A stretch of DNA of 7,728 bases, from positions 1 through 7,728 of the forward strand of contig JAKAPO010000109.1 of assembly GCA_021807065.1 (NCBI GenBank), in the 5' to 3' direction. Position 1 is the first letter of the stretch, and each line of letters opens with the position of its first letter. The notes under the pieces were generated by a model. That model was not told where the DNA came from. It ran no database searches and saw only the letters and a program-made list of their open reading frames with translations. Source of the DNA: a bacterium (GTDB taxonomy: Bacteria > Vulcanimicrobiota > Vulcanimicrobiia > Vulcanimicrobiales > Vulcanimicrobiaceae). The position numbers were made by a program, and so were the translations under genes. Shown one piece after another: positions 1-6,387 of the stretch.

Positions 1-10
1 TGTACCGTAG

Positions 11-364
11 CGCTACGGCCTATACGTCGGATTCCATCACGAACGGCTCGACGCGGTGCACGCGTTCTTCGATCGCTGGGGGACGTTTGCGGTTTTCCTC
101 TGCCGCTTCATTCCGGTCGTGCGCGGCCTCTCGCCTTTCGTCGCCGGCGTAGCGGCGATGAATCTCTTGTCATTCTATCTCTGGACGCTGCTCGGCTCGG
201 CGATCTTTTGCGGCGGCCTCGCGTTGCTCGGAAACACGCTGGGCGTGCACGTGAACCTCATCTTACCGGCGTTGCACCGTTGGGGATACGCGATTCTCGT
301 AGCCGCGATCGTTATCGCGATTGCGATTGCTATCGTCTCGCGCGTGCGCCGTCTCCGAACGTGA
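11..364 (+). CDS. DedA-family membrane protein, C-terminal part (5' end missing or interrupted)
   Basis: The reading frame from base 11 gives the C-terminal half of a DedA-type (SNARE-associated/VTT domain) integral membrane protein. DedA proteins are inner-membrane transporters, some of which recycle undecaprenyl phosphate or move phospholipids. Visible hallmarks are the RYG-LYVG segment, a helix leading into the conserved RFIPVVRG motif (Arg and Pro of the family signature), then GVAAMNLLSFYLWTLLGSAIF, and a final hydrophobic helix rich in Ile/Ala followed by a basic tail (RVRRLRT). The first in-frame start codon is a GTG at 56, inside the conserved region, so it is unlikely to be the native start. 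An in-frame TAG at 8-10 lies just before the conserved segment. The gene is either truncated by the window edge plus a nonsense or sequencing error, or a pseudogene. Its TGA (362-364) overlaps the uvrC GTG by 4 bases. Family confidence is good; intactness is unknown. Confidence 0.72.
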   Translation, partial: RYGLYVGFHHERLDAVHAFFDRWGTFAVFLCRFIPVVRGLSPFVAGVAAMNLLSFYLWTLLGSAIFCGGLALLGNTLGVHVNLILPALHRWGYAILVAAIVIAIAIAIVSRVRRLRT

Positions 365-2349
365 CGTCGCTTTTGGAGAATGCGCTCGCCCAGACTCCCG
401 ACGCACCCGGCGTTTACATGATGATCGGAAGCAGCGGCGAGATTCTCTACATCGGGAAAGCCGTCTCGCTGCGCAATCGCGTGCGCTCGTACTTCCAGGA
501 CAGCGTCGCCCACGGGCCGCGCGTGCGGGTGATGGTCGAGCGCGTCGAGGACGTCCGCACCATCGTCGTCACGAACGAGATCGAAGCGCTCATGCTCGAG
601 GCCAACCTCATCAAGCGCCATCAGCCGGCGTTCAACGTGCGATTGCGTGACGACAAGCGCTATCCGTACCTGAAGGTCACGAGCGAACCGTTTCCGCGCG
701 TCGTGTTTACCCGCATGGTACAGGACGACGGCGCGCGATACTTCGGACCCTATACGAATGCTCAAGGATTGCGCGAGCTCGTCGATCTGCTTCGGCTCGT
801 GTTCCCGCTGCGCACGTGTCCCGAGCCGATCGACGGACGACGCAAGCGACCGTGCTTGCAGTATCATATCAAGCGATGCCTTGCGCCGTGCGTCGGTTTT
901 CAAACCGAGACGCAGTATGATACGATGATCGAAGAAGTCGTGCTGTTCCTGGAAGGGAAGCAAGAAAAACTCCTGGCGCGTCTTCAGCAGGAGATGCACG
1001 AAGCCGCTGACGTCATGCATTTCGAAGCTGCGGCGCGGCTGCGCGACCGTATCGTGGCAGTGCGCCGCGTTACGGAATCACAGAAGGTCGTCTGGCAATC
1101 GCGCATCGACATGGATTTGGTCGCCGTCGCTCGCGCCCAGGGTCAAGCGTGCGTGCAAGTTTTTCTCGTGCGCGGCGGAAAACTCATCGGCCAGGAACAT
1201 TTCATCTTGGAAGGCGCCGCGGGGCAGAGCGACGCGGCGCTCATCGGAGCCTTTCTCAAACAGTTCTACACCGCGCGCACCGCCGGCGCTCCGGCGATAG
1301 CACAGGTCTCGGCCTTCCCGACGCGGCACGCGCGCGAGGTCGACGTGGCGCTTCCGCAGCCGCGTCGAGCAACGCTGCGCTCCGCAAGCACCGCCGTCCC
1401 GAAGGAAGTGTTGGTCGAATCGCTCCCCGACGAGCGCAGGGTCATCGAAACGTGGCTGTCGAGTTTGAAAGGCACGCGCGTGCGGATCTTGCACCCGCAA
1501 CGCGGCGTACGCGCCCAGTACCTCGCACTCGTGCAACGCAATGCCGAGCAGAATTTGAAGGCGTTCCTCGCGCACCAGGAAGTGCAGGAGATCGCGCACG
1601 CACGCGCGCTCAACGAAGTAGCCGACGCGCTCGAACTGCCGCGGCCACCGCATCGCATCGAGTGCTACGACGTTTCCAATATATCGGGAACGAACCCGAC
1701 GGCCTCGATGGTCGTATTCGTCGAAGGGCGCGCGAAGAAGAGCGAGTACCGTAAGTTCAAGATTCAGTACGATCTCGGCTCGAACGACCTTGCGATGATG
1801 AAGGAGACGCTGCGCCGCCGGTTACGCTACCTTCGCCACGCTACCGACGCGGACGTAGAAGGAGGCACGCCGCGCCACGTCGCTGCCCGAGAGCGTTTCA
1901 ACGAGTCGCCGGATTTACTCCTGATCGATGGCGGGAAAGGCCAACTCTCGGCCGCGCTCGAGGTCCTCGAAGAGTTGGACATGACGGGTATTCCGGTCGC
2001 GGGGCTGGCCAAGGAGCACGAGTGGCTCTACATTTCCGGTAGCGGCGATCCGATCGTCCTGCCGCCGAACTCTGCGGGACTGCATTTGGTGATGCGGATT
2101 CGGGATGAGGCGCATCGCTTTGCAGTCACCTATCACCGCCGGCGCAGGGAGCGAGCCATGACGCGCTCGGCGCTCGACGCGCTGGAGCGGGTCGGGCCCG
2201 TCCGCAAGAAACGCCTCCTCAACGCGTTCGGCTCGGTGGCCGCGATCGAGCGGGCCGCGATCGACGAAATTGCCGCGGTAAAGGGCATGACGCCGTCGCT
2301 CGCAGCCAGTGTCAAGAATGCGTTACGGGAGCGCCGCCGGCCCCGATGA
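361..2349 (+). CDS. uvrC: Excinuclease ABC subunit C (UvrC)
   Basis: UvrC makes both incisions around bulky DNA lesions in nucleotide excision repair after UvrA/UvrB damage loading; it acts in the cytoplasm. The 662-residue product has all expected parts. The N-terminal GIY-YIG nuclease has GVY at 17-19, YIGK at 30-33, Arg40 and Glu80. The four cysteines C153, C165, C173 and C177 match the Fe-S-binding set in E. coli UvrC. The UvrB-binding UVR helix (FEAAARLRDRI) starts near 221. The RNase H-like 5' nuclease has D437, D476, D523 and H585, and a C-terminal helix-hairpin-helix lies near 605-655. The catalytic residues look intact. It is about 50 residues longer than E. coli UvrC, with insertions before VPKEVLVESLPD and before LLLIDGGKGQL. 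The GTG at 361 is chosen because the family N-terminus (TSLLENALAQTPDAPGVY) begins there. A longer ATG at 208 would run through the DedA gene in another frame. The start overlaps the DedA stop (GTGA), suggesting translational coupling. Confidence 0.97.
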   Translation: MTSLLENALAQTPDAPGVYMMIGSSGEILYIGKAVSLRNRVRSYFQDSVAHGPRVRVMVERVEDVRTIVVTNEIEALMLEANLIKRHQPAFNVRLRDDKRYPYLKVTSEPFPRVVFTRMVQDDGARYFGPYTNAQGLRELVDLLRLVFPLRTCPEPIDGRRKRPCLQYHIKRCLAPCVGFQTETQYDTMIEEVVLFLEGKQEKLLARLQQEMHEAADVMHFEAAARLRDRIVAVRRVTESQKVVWQSRIDMDLVAVARAQGQACVQVFLVRGGKLIGQEHFILEGAAGQSDAALIGAFLKQFYTARTAGAPAIAQVSAFPTRHAREVDVALPQPRRATLRSASTAVPKEVLVESLPDERRVIETWLSSLKGTRVRILHPQRGVRAQYLALVQRNAEQNLKAFLAHQEVQEIAHARALNEVADALELPRPPHRIECYDVSNISGTNPTASMVVFVEGRAKKSEYRKFKIQYDLGSNDLAMMKETLRRRLRYLRHATDADVEGGTPRHVAARERFNESPDLLLIDGGKGQLSAALEVLEELDMTGIPVAGLAKEHEWLYISGSGDPIVLPPNSAGLHLVMRIRDEAHRFAVTYHRRRRERAMTRSALDALERVGPVRKKRLLNAFGSVAAIERAAIDEIAAVKGMTPSLAASVKNALRERRRPR

Positions 2350-4583
2350 GAGGTCTTCCACAGCCGAGAATAGAGTCAGGAAGCATGGGCAGGGAGGCGG
2401 TCGCGTCGGCGGCGCGGGATTTTACCAAGCGCGTGCGGGCGTTTCAACGCGGCATGTGGGGGAGCGGCTTGGCCGCTCTCGCGTGCGTCGCCGTTATTGC
2501 CGGCGTGCTCGGTGAATTCTCCGCGCTTGAGCTGCTGTACGTCGTGGTGCTCATCGCAGTGTTCGGCGCGTTTGCGTATTGGATCGCTTCGGTACTCGAC
2601 AAGAACGAACTCGCGTACGTCCGACGACGGCTTGCGGACGAATCCGCGTTGGATTTCGTCTCAGCGGTCCGCCGCCTGAGAAGCTTCGCGTGGCATGTTG
2701 CCGTGATCTACTTCGTGGCGTACGTCGTTGGCGCGCTGACGGTCATCATCGGAGCAAACGCGCTCGCTCGTCTTCCGCTGGCCGAGAACGTGAGCGTCGG
2801 AATTTTCGCCGCGCTCGCCGGCGCCTGCGTCGATATCGTGCTCAACTCACTCTCCGCCGAAATGCTGACTGCGGATCTCATCGCGATTCTCTGCCGCGTG
2901 CGCGATCGCGCCCCACCGCTCTCCAACCGCGCGCGCGGTGGGATCACTCGGCGCATAACCGTCGTGCTGGTCATGGTGGTCGTCGTGCTGCTGGTAACGA
3001 TGTCGGCCGCCGGCGTCCGGCTGCTGGGCGATTTTGCAGCCGGACGCATGAACGCAAACCAAGTCTTGACCGCGGGCGCATGGGATTCCGCCCTATTGCT
3101 GCTAGTCATCGTCGCCGTTGCGATTCTCGCGGCAAATATTCTATCGCGCTCCATCTCGCGCCCGATCCTGCGGACCGTAGCGCTGTTGGAACGCTTTCGC
3201 TCCGGCGACATCGTCGACGATCCGGGTCTGTTTGCCGAGGCTCGCGTTCCGCACGAGGCAGGGCTGCTCGTCGCCGCGCTCGCCGACGCGAATGCCGCGC
3301 TCGGGCGGCTCGCCGGTGGCGGCGAACGTCTTGCGAGCGGCGACCTCTCAGTTCAACTCGTTCCCGCGTCCGACCGCGACATGGTCGCGATCGCGTTCCG
3401 GAAAGTCGTCGATACGATGCGTACGGTCGTCGGCGACGTACGCGCGACGGCGGAGCTGCTGGAAAGCTCGGCGCAGGCGTTGCGAACCCGTGCGGAAGAG
3501 TTAGCGAGCGACGCGAGCGCGAACTCTTCCGATCTCGCCGGTGCCGTCGGCACCGTCGGCACGTTGAGCGAGACGATTGCAGGCGTTGCCGACGGAGCGG
3601 AGGACCTGTCGAAAATCGCCGCGCAAGCGAAGGAGACCGCCGAACATCTCGGCGAGGCCGCGCAAAGTAACGCGGCCGGGCTCGAGCAGCTCGCTCGCGT
3701 AGCGGAGGCGACGATCGACGCTGCAGGCGAAGCGCGCAACATCTCGGAGTCGACGGAACGCAGCGCCGACGCCGCGGCCCTGGCGATAGCGGAAGCCGAT
3801 CGCGCCGGTAACGACACCGCGCTTGTCATGAACGAACTGGTTTCAGGAATAGATTCGCTGCGCGTGACCTCGCAACAGATCGGCTCGATCACGGAGAGCA
3901 TCGACGAGATCGCCGATCAAACCAATCTGCTCGCGCTCAATGCTGCGATAGAAGCCGCTCGTGCCGGGGAACACGGACGAGGATTCGCGGTCGTTGCAGA
4001 CGAGATACGAAAGCTTGCCGATTCTTCCGCGACGGCGACACGCGAAATCTCCGCGCTGATTCGCGCGGTCCAAGAGGAGATCGACCGTGCCGTCGGCGTC
4101 GCGCAACGAGGCAACGATGCCGTCGAGCGGAGCCGAACGAAGCGCGAACTCGTTACGCACTCGCTTACGGACATCGTCCAAAACGTCAAGGTCGTCCGCG
4201 ATCACATCGATGCGATGGTGAGTGCCCAACGCAATCAAAAGACCGCCACCGATTCGCTCGTCGGGTCGATGTCTCGCGTCGAAAAGCTGACCGCCGGCAA
4301 CGCGCAGCTCGCGAAGACGCTGGCGAAGCTCGCCGCCGATCTGCACGGATCCTCGGCGCAGGGCGAGAGCGCGGCGCACGCGACGATCGCCGGCGTTCAA
4401 GCCGTCGCCAAGCGTGGCGAAGGCATTGCGGCCGCTTCGGCGGAGCTAAAGGCGCTAACACTTTCGCTGCGCGACGAGGCCGACCGCATCCGCGCGGCAA
4501 TTGCCGGCTTCTCATCGGTAAACCGCCTGCCTAGCGGCAATGGCGCCGCGAAACCCTCGCCCTTGCGGACTGTGTTAGAATAA
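2346..4583 (+). CDS. Methyl-accepting chemotaxis protein with multi-pass membrane sensor domain and tandem HAMP
   Basis: This is a chemoreceptor-type signal transducer, 745 residues. The C-terminal cytoplasmic coiled coil carries the near-invariant hairpin tip around 516-560 (IADQTNLLALNAAIEAARAG, then GRGFAVVADEIRKLA), which in this family contacts CheW and CheA. The N-terminus has about six hydrophobic segments (roughly 41-57, 62-83, 115-137, 150-170, 203-226, 248-266) with only short connecting loops, so no ordinary periplasmic ligand-binding domain is visible. Two HAMP-like units follow: one from about 267 (SRPILRTVALLERFRSGD) and one from about 320 (ERLASGDLSVQL). The ATG at 2346 overlaps the uvrC TGA as ATGA. 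A second ATG at 2385, preceded by AGGA at very short spacing, is a credible alternative and loses nothing hydrophobic. No cheA, cheW or cheR is visible, so partners are elsewhere. A stimulus within or at the membrane is an inference. Family confidence is high; the exact start is moderate. Confidence 0.92.
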   Translation: MRGLPQPRIESGSMGREAVASAARDFTKRVRAFQRGMWGSGLAALACVAVIAGVLGEFSALELLYVVVLIAVFGAFAYWIASVLDKNELAYVRRRLADESALDFVSAVRRLRSFAWHVAVIYFVAYVVGALTVIIGANALARLPLAENVSVGIFAALAGACVDIVLNSLSAEMLTADLIAILCRVRDRAPPLSNRARGGITRRITVVLVMVVVVLLVTMSAAGVRLLGDFAAGRMNANQVLTAGAWDSALLLLVIVAVAILAANILSRSISRPILRTVALLERFRSGDIVDDPGLFAEARVPHEAGLLVAALADANAALGRLAGGGERLASGDLSVQLVPASDRDMVAIAFRKVVDTMRTVVGDVRATAELLESSAQALRTRAEELASDASANSSDLAGAVGTVGTLSETIAGVADGAEDLSKIAAQAKETAEHLGEAAQSNAAGLEQLARVAEATIDAAGEARNISESTERSADAAALAIAEADRAGNDTALVMNELVSGIDSLRVTSQQIGSITESIDEIADQTNLLALNAAIEAARAGEHGRGFAVVADEIRKLADSSATATREISALIRAVQEEIDRAVGVAQRGNDAVERSRTKRELVTHSLTDIVQNVKVVRDHIDAMVSAQRNQKTATDSLVGSMSRVEKLTAGNAQLAKTLAKLAADLHGSSAQGESAAHATIAGVQAVAKRGEGIAAASAELKALTLSLRDEADRIRAAIAGFSSVNRLPSGNGAAKPSPLRTVLE
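4573..4581 (+). promoter_or_regulatory. Putative extended -10 promoter element for tmRNA
   Basis: The sequence TGTTAGAAT fits an extended -10 element (TG, one base, then TAGAAT, five of six matches to TATAAT). It ends 10 bases before the tmRNA 5' end at 4592. No convincing -35 hexamer lies 16-18 bases upstream, as is allowed for extended -10 promoters. The element overlaps the last codons and TAA stop of the receptor gene. Read-through from the operon would also include the tmRNA. Confidence 0.45.
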
Positions 4584-4591
4584 GCGTTCGC

Positions 4592-4941
4592 GGGGCTGAG
4601 GTAGGTTCGACGGGGACCTCCGCGGCCGTCGCCAGCAGGCGGAGTTGCGAGCACTCCTAAAACGATCGCAACGGCATATCTGCCGACAACACCTACGCAC
4701 TGGCTGCCTAATCTAGCGTAGCCACGGGACGCGAGAAGCCGCCGGAGCTAGCTCGCCGACCGTCATAAACTCCGGCTAGCGCGCGCAACCGATCCGCTGC
4801 GCGCGCGAAAGAAAGGATCTGCGGCGAGCGATAAGCCCAGCTTCGGGGCGTACGCTCGAACAAGAATAAACGCGAAGCTGAGACTGGAGAACGCGACGGT
4901 TGGGAGGCGGTGACTAGGGGGGCGGCACGGCGACAGCTCCA
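4592..4941 (+). ncRNA. ssrA: Transfer-messenger RNA (tmRNA), one-piece form with atypical 3' end
   Basis: tmRNA rescues stalled ribosomes by acting first as alanyl-tRNA and then as a short mRNA that adds a degradation tag. The 5' end GGGGCTGA plus the conserved GGTTCGACGGGGAC block is diagnostic. GGGGCTG (4592-4598) pairs fully with CAGCTCC (4934-4940), with one G-U pair. A tag frame ends at TAA 4709-4711, enclosed in a TGGCT/AGCCA hairpin (4701-4705/4720-4724). Two H-type pseudoknots are visible: GCGCGC 4781-4786/4801-4806 with GATCC 4791-4795/GGATC 4815-4819, and GAGCG 4826-4830/CGCTC 4853-4857 with CAGCTTCG 4838-4845/CGAAGCTG 4873-4880. A third stem is GCCGGAG 4741-4747/CTCCGGC 4770-4776. 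P2 may be CGTCGCC 4627-4633/GGCGGTG 4906-4912. The length of 350 is normal. The 17 bases where the T-arm should be (4917-4933) are G-rich and cannot form its stem or TTC loop. The 3' end reads AGCA rather than ACCA. Gene identity is very likely; the exact 3' end is uncertain. Confidence 0.9.
4664..4711 (+). other. tmRNA tag reading frame (proteolysis tag)
   Basis: Codons leading to TAA 4709-4711 read ADNTYALAA at the C-terminus, the classic ALAA ending recognised by ClpXP-type proteases. An in-frame TAA at 4658-4660 limits how far upstream the tag can begin, so the resume codon lies between 4661 and about 4673. By position after the A-rich AAAAC stretch the best guess is GAT at 4664, giving DRNGISADNTYALAA. 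A start at CGC, AAC or GGC just downstream is also possible. The usual alanine resume codon (GCA at 4668) is out of frame with the ALAA ending. Confidence 0.75.
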
Positions 4942-4983
4942 GCACTTCGTTTCCTTATGCCCTTGTCGGCTCGGGATTCACGT

Positions 4984-5015
4984 ACCGTTGTATACTTCTA
5001 CCGTTGTGTACTTCA
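4984..5015 (+). repeat. Two adjacent imperfect 16-base direct repeats
   Basis: ACCGTTGTATACTTCT (4984-4999) is followed directly by ACCGTTGTGTACTTCA (5000-5015), with 14 of 16 bases identical. The spacing is about one and a half helical turns. The first copy contains TATACT. The pair could be a tandem operator or promoter duplication upstream of the secreted-protein gene, or a slippage product; the sequence does not decide. Confidence 0.6.
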
Positions 5016-5157
5016 CCTAAATTGTGAAGGCGATCTTCTTCTCTCGAGCAGGCTAGCGCGCCGTAGCTCTTATTCAAACGAGCGGCCGCAACTCGTGTCG
5101 TAGTACACAGGAATACGGCAACGTTAGAACGGGTAATGGCGTTCAATTGAGGAGACT

Positions 5158-5162
5158 GGAGG
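5158..5162 (+). promoter_or_regulatory. Ribosome binding site supporting the GTG start at 5167
   Basis: GGAGG lies 4 bases before the GTG at 5167. A second GAGGAG (5149-5154) lies about 12 bases before it. The product then begins with a clean signal peptide, so GTG is accepted as the start despite the slightly short spacing. Confidence 0.6.
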
Positions 5163-5166
5163 ACAC

Positions 5167-6366
5167 GTGAGAATCGCAACCCGTTGGCTCGCAACCGCGA
5201 TCATCGCCTTCTCAATGTTAGTAACGCCGGTGCGAGCGCCGGCGCAAGTTTCCGTCGGCGTCAGCGTTGGGCTGTTCGTGAACATCCCGCCTCCGCCGAT
5301 CCCGGTTTACTACCAGCCGCCTGCTCCCGGTCCAGGTTTCGTTTGGATCCCCGGTTACTGGGCGTGGGGACCAGCCGGATATTACTGGGTTCCGGGTTAC
5401 TGGGAAATGGCACCGTATGTCGGCCTCTACTGGACGCCGGGTTACTGGGCGTTCGATCCCGACTGCGACTGCTACGGTTGGGACGACGGCTACTGGGGGC
5501 CGCAGGTCGGCTTCTACGGCGGCATCAACTACGGCGCCGGATACTTCGGCGTCGGATATGTCGGCGGTTACTGGAATGGTCCAACCTTCGTATACAATAC
5601 CGCCGTAACCAACGTCAACGTTACGTACGTACATAACACGTACTTCAATAGTGCGGTCATCGCCAGCCACACGATCGTAAGCAATCGCGTCGCCTTTAAC
5701 GGCGGCCCGGGCGGAGATCCGGCGCGGCCGACGCGCGCACAACTCGCCGTTGCGCGCATGCACCGCGATCCCCCAACCGCGGCGCAGCTGCAGCACGCGC
5801 AGTGGGCGGGACGAGACCGCAACTTCCTCTACTCCGTAAACCATGGTCATCCGGGGCAAGCTGCCGTCATGCACCCGTTCAGCGCATCGCGGCGTCCGGC
5901 GCATTTTGCGGCGATCACCCCGCACGATCGCGTAACGGCACGCGCGCACGTGATTCCGGTGCGTAACGGCAGACCGGTCGCCAGCCACCGTGCTGCGCCC
6001 ATGATGCGCCACATTGCACCGGCACATCACATCATGACGCACCACGTAGCGCCGGTACGTCACGCTGCGCGGATGGTGCACCACGCTGCACCGGCACACC
6101 ATCCGCAGTACCGCGCGCCGGCATACCATCCGCAGTACCGTGCACCGGCATACCATCCGCAGTACCGTGCACCGGCATACCATCCGCAGTACCGTGCACC
6201 GGCATACCATCCGCAGTACCGTGCACCGGCATACCATCCACAGTACCGCGCGCCGGCATACCATCCGCAGTACCGTGCACCGGCATACCATCCCGCAGCG
6301 CGGCAATACGTGCCTTCGCATGCGGCACCTCGTCCGCAACCGCGGCGAACATTACAACCACGTTAA
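5167..6366 (+). CDS. Secreted WXXGXW-repeat protein with His-rich HPQYRAPAY tail
   Basis: This is a 399-residue exported protein of unknown function. Residues 1-26 form a signal peptide (basic start, hydrophobic core, APA cleavage site before Gln27) without a lipobox. A Pro-rich stretch (PPPPIP, 41-46) precedes three W-x-P-G-Y-W motifs at 60-65, 74-79 and 89-94, matching the YXWGXW/WXXGXW short-repeat family of secreted bacterial proteins. A Tyr/Gly-rich segment (GFYGG, GGYWNG) and a V/N-rich strand-like region (TAVTNVNVTYV) follow. Two cysteines sit in DCDCYGWDD (100 and 102). Beyond about residue 200 the protein becomes rich in His, Ala and Arg, then has seven perfect 9-residue repeats before a basic C-terminus. 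The tail looks disordered and strongly basic with no acidic residues, which could suit binding to polysaccharide, cell wall or metal; this is inference. The neighbour at 6486 is a paralogue. A rho-independent terminator follows closely. Confidence 0.88.
   Translation: MRIATRWLATAIIAFSMLVTPVRAPAQVSVGVSVGLFVNIPPPPIPVYYQPPAPGPGFVWIPGYWAWGPAGYYWVPGYWEMAPYVGLYWTPGYWAFDPDCDCYGWDDGYWGPQVGFYGGINYGAGYFGVGYVGGYWNGPTFVYNTAVTNVNVTYVHNTYFNSAVIASHTIVSNRVAFNGGPGGDPARPTRAQLAVARMHRDPPTAAQLQHAQWAGRDRNFLYSVNHGHPGQAAVMHPFSASRRPAHFAAITPHDRVTARAHVIPVRNGRPVASHRAAPMMRHIAPAHHIMTHHVAPVRHAARMVHHAAPAHHPQYRAPAYHPQYRAPAYHPQYRAPAYHPQYRAPAYHPQYRAPAYHPQYRAPAYHPQYRAPAYHPAARQYVPSHAAPRPQPRRTLQPR
6100..6288 (+). repeat. Seven tandem 27-base units encoding HPQYRAPAY
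   Basis: Seven in-frame 27-base units each encode HPQYRAPAY. Units 2, 3, 4 and 7 are identical at DNA level. Units 1 and 6 carry GCGCCG in place of GCACCG, and unit 6 begins CATCCA rather than CATCCG; unit 1 also differs near its junction. The near-identity points to recent expansion by slippage or unequal exchange, so copy number is likely to vary between strains. Confidence 0.95.
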
Positions 6367-6387
6367 GCGGATGCGGGCCATAACTAA

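Larger units (their letters stand above)
4942..5166 (+). other. Gene-free leader between tmRNA and the secreted-protein gene
   Basis: No convincing gene is seen in these 225 bases. They hold a T-rich stretch just after the tmRNA (CGTTTCCTT, 4949-4957) without a clear terminator hairpin, two imperfect 16-base direct repeats (4984-5015), a 6-base-pair inverted repeat (CTTCAC 5011-5016/GTGAAG 5024-5029), and the ribosome binding site of the next gene at the end. The promoter of the downstream gene is expected here. TATACT at 4991-4996, inside the first direct repeat, is the best -10 look-alike but has no well-spaced -35. Confidence 0.6.

Noticed and set aside
300..340. GCGATT/GCGATC repetition near the end of the DedA gene
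   Set aside because: It is explained by alternating Ile and Ala codons of a transmembrane helix.
208..360. N-terminal extension of UvrC from ATG 208
   Set aside because: The added 51 residues lie wholly inside the DedA coding frame and have no UvrC similarity. The family N-terminus fits GTG 361.
2579..3670. 363-residue + strand frame inside the receptor gene
   Set aside because: It is Arg/Ser-rich, typical of an off-frame reading of high-GC DNA, and lies entirely under a well-supported receptor.
4592..4941. Two-piece (permuted) tmRNA gene
   Set aside because: The 5' acceptor strand, D-region, tag and pseudoknots follow the standard one-piece order, and CAGCTCC at the 3' end closes the acceptor stem. 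The bases upstream of 4592 are receptor coding sequence without a T-arm.
4890..4941. Group I intron interrupting the tmRNA T-loop, as known in some clostridia
   Set aside because: The total length from 5' end to acceptor 3' strand is about 350 bases, already normal for an uninterrupted tmRNA. There is no room for an intron.
5136..5150. Tiny leader peptide MAFN ahead of the first secreted-protein gene
   Set aside because: It is only four codons, has no ribosome binding site of its own, and is easily expected by chance.
6100..6288. CRISPR-like regular repeats of 27 bases
   Set aside because: The units are directly contiguous with no spacers, and they are in frame with a secreted protein.
5218..6339. 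Long open frame on the - strand (373 residues) across the first secreted-protein gene
   Set aside because: It is the antisense shadow of the repeat gene: Arg/Val/Cys-rich, no signal or domain, and its repeats merely mirror the + strand repeats. The + strand frame has a ribosome binding site, signal peptide and family motifs.
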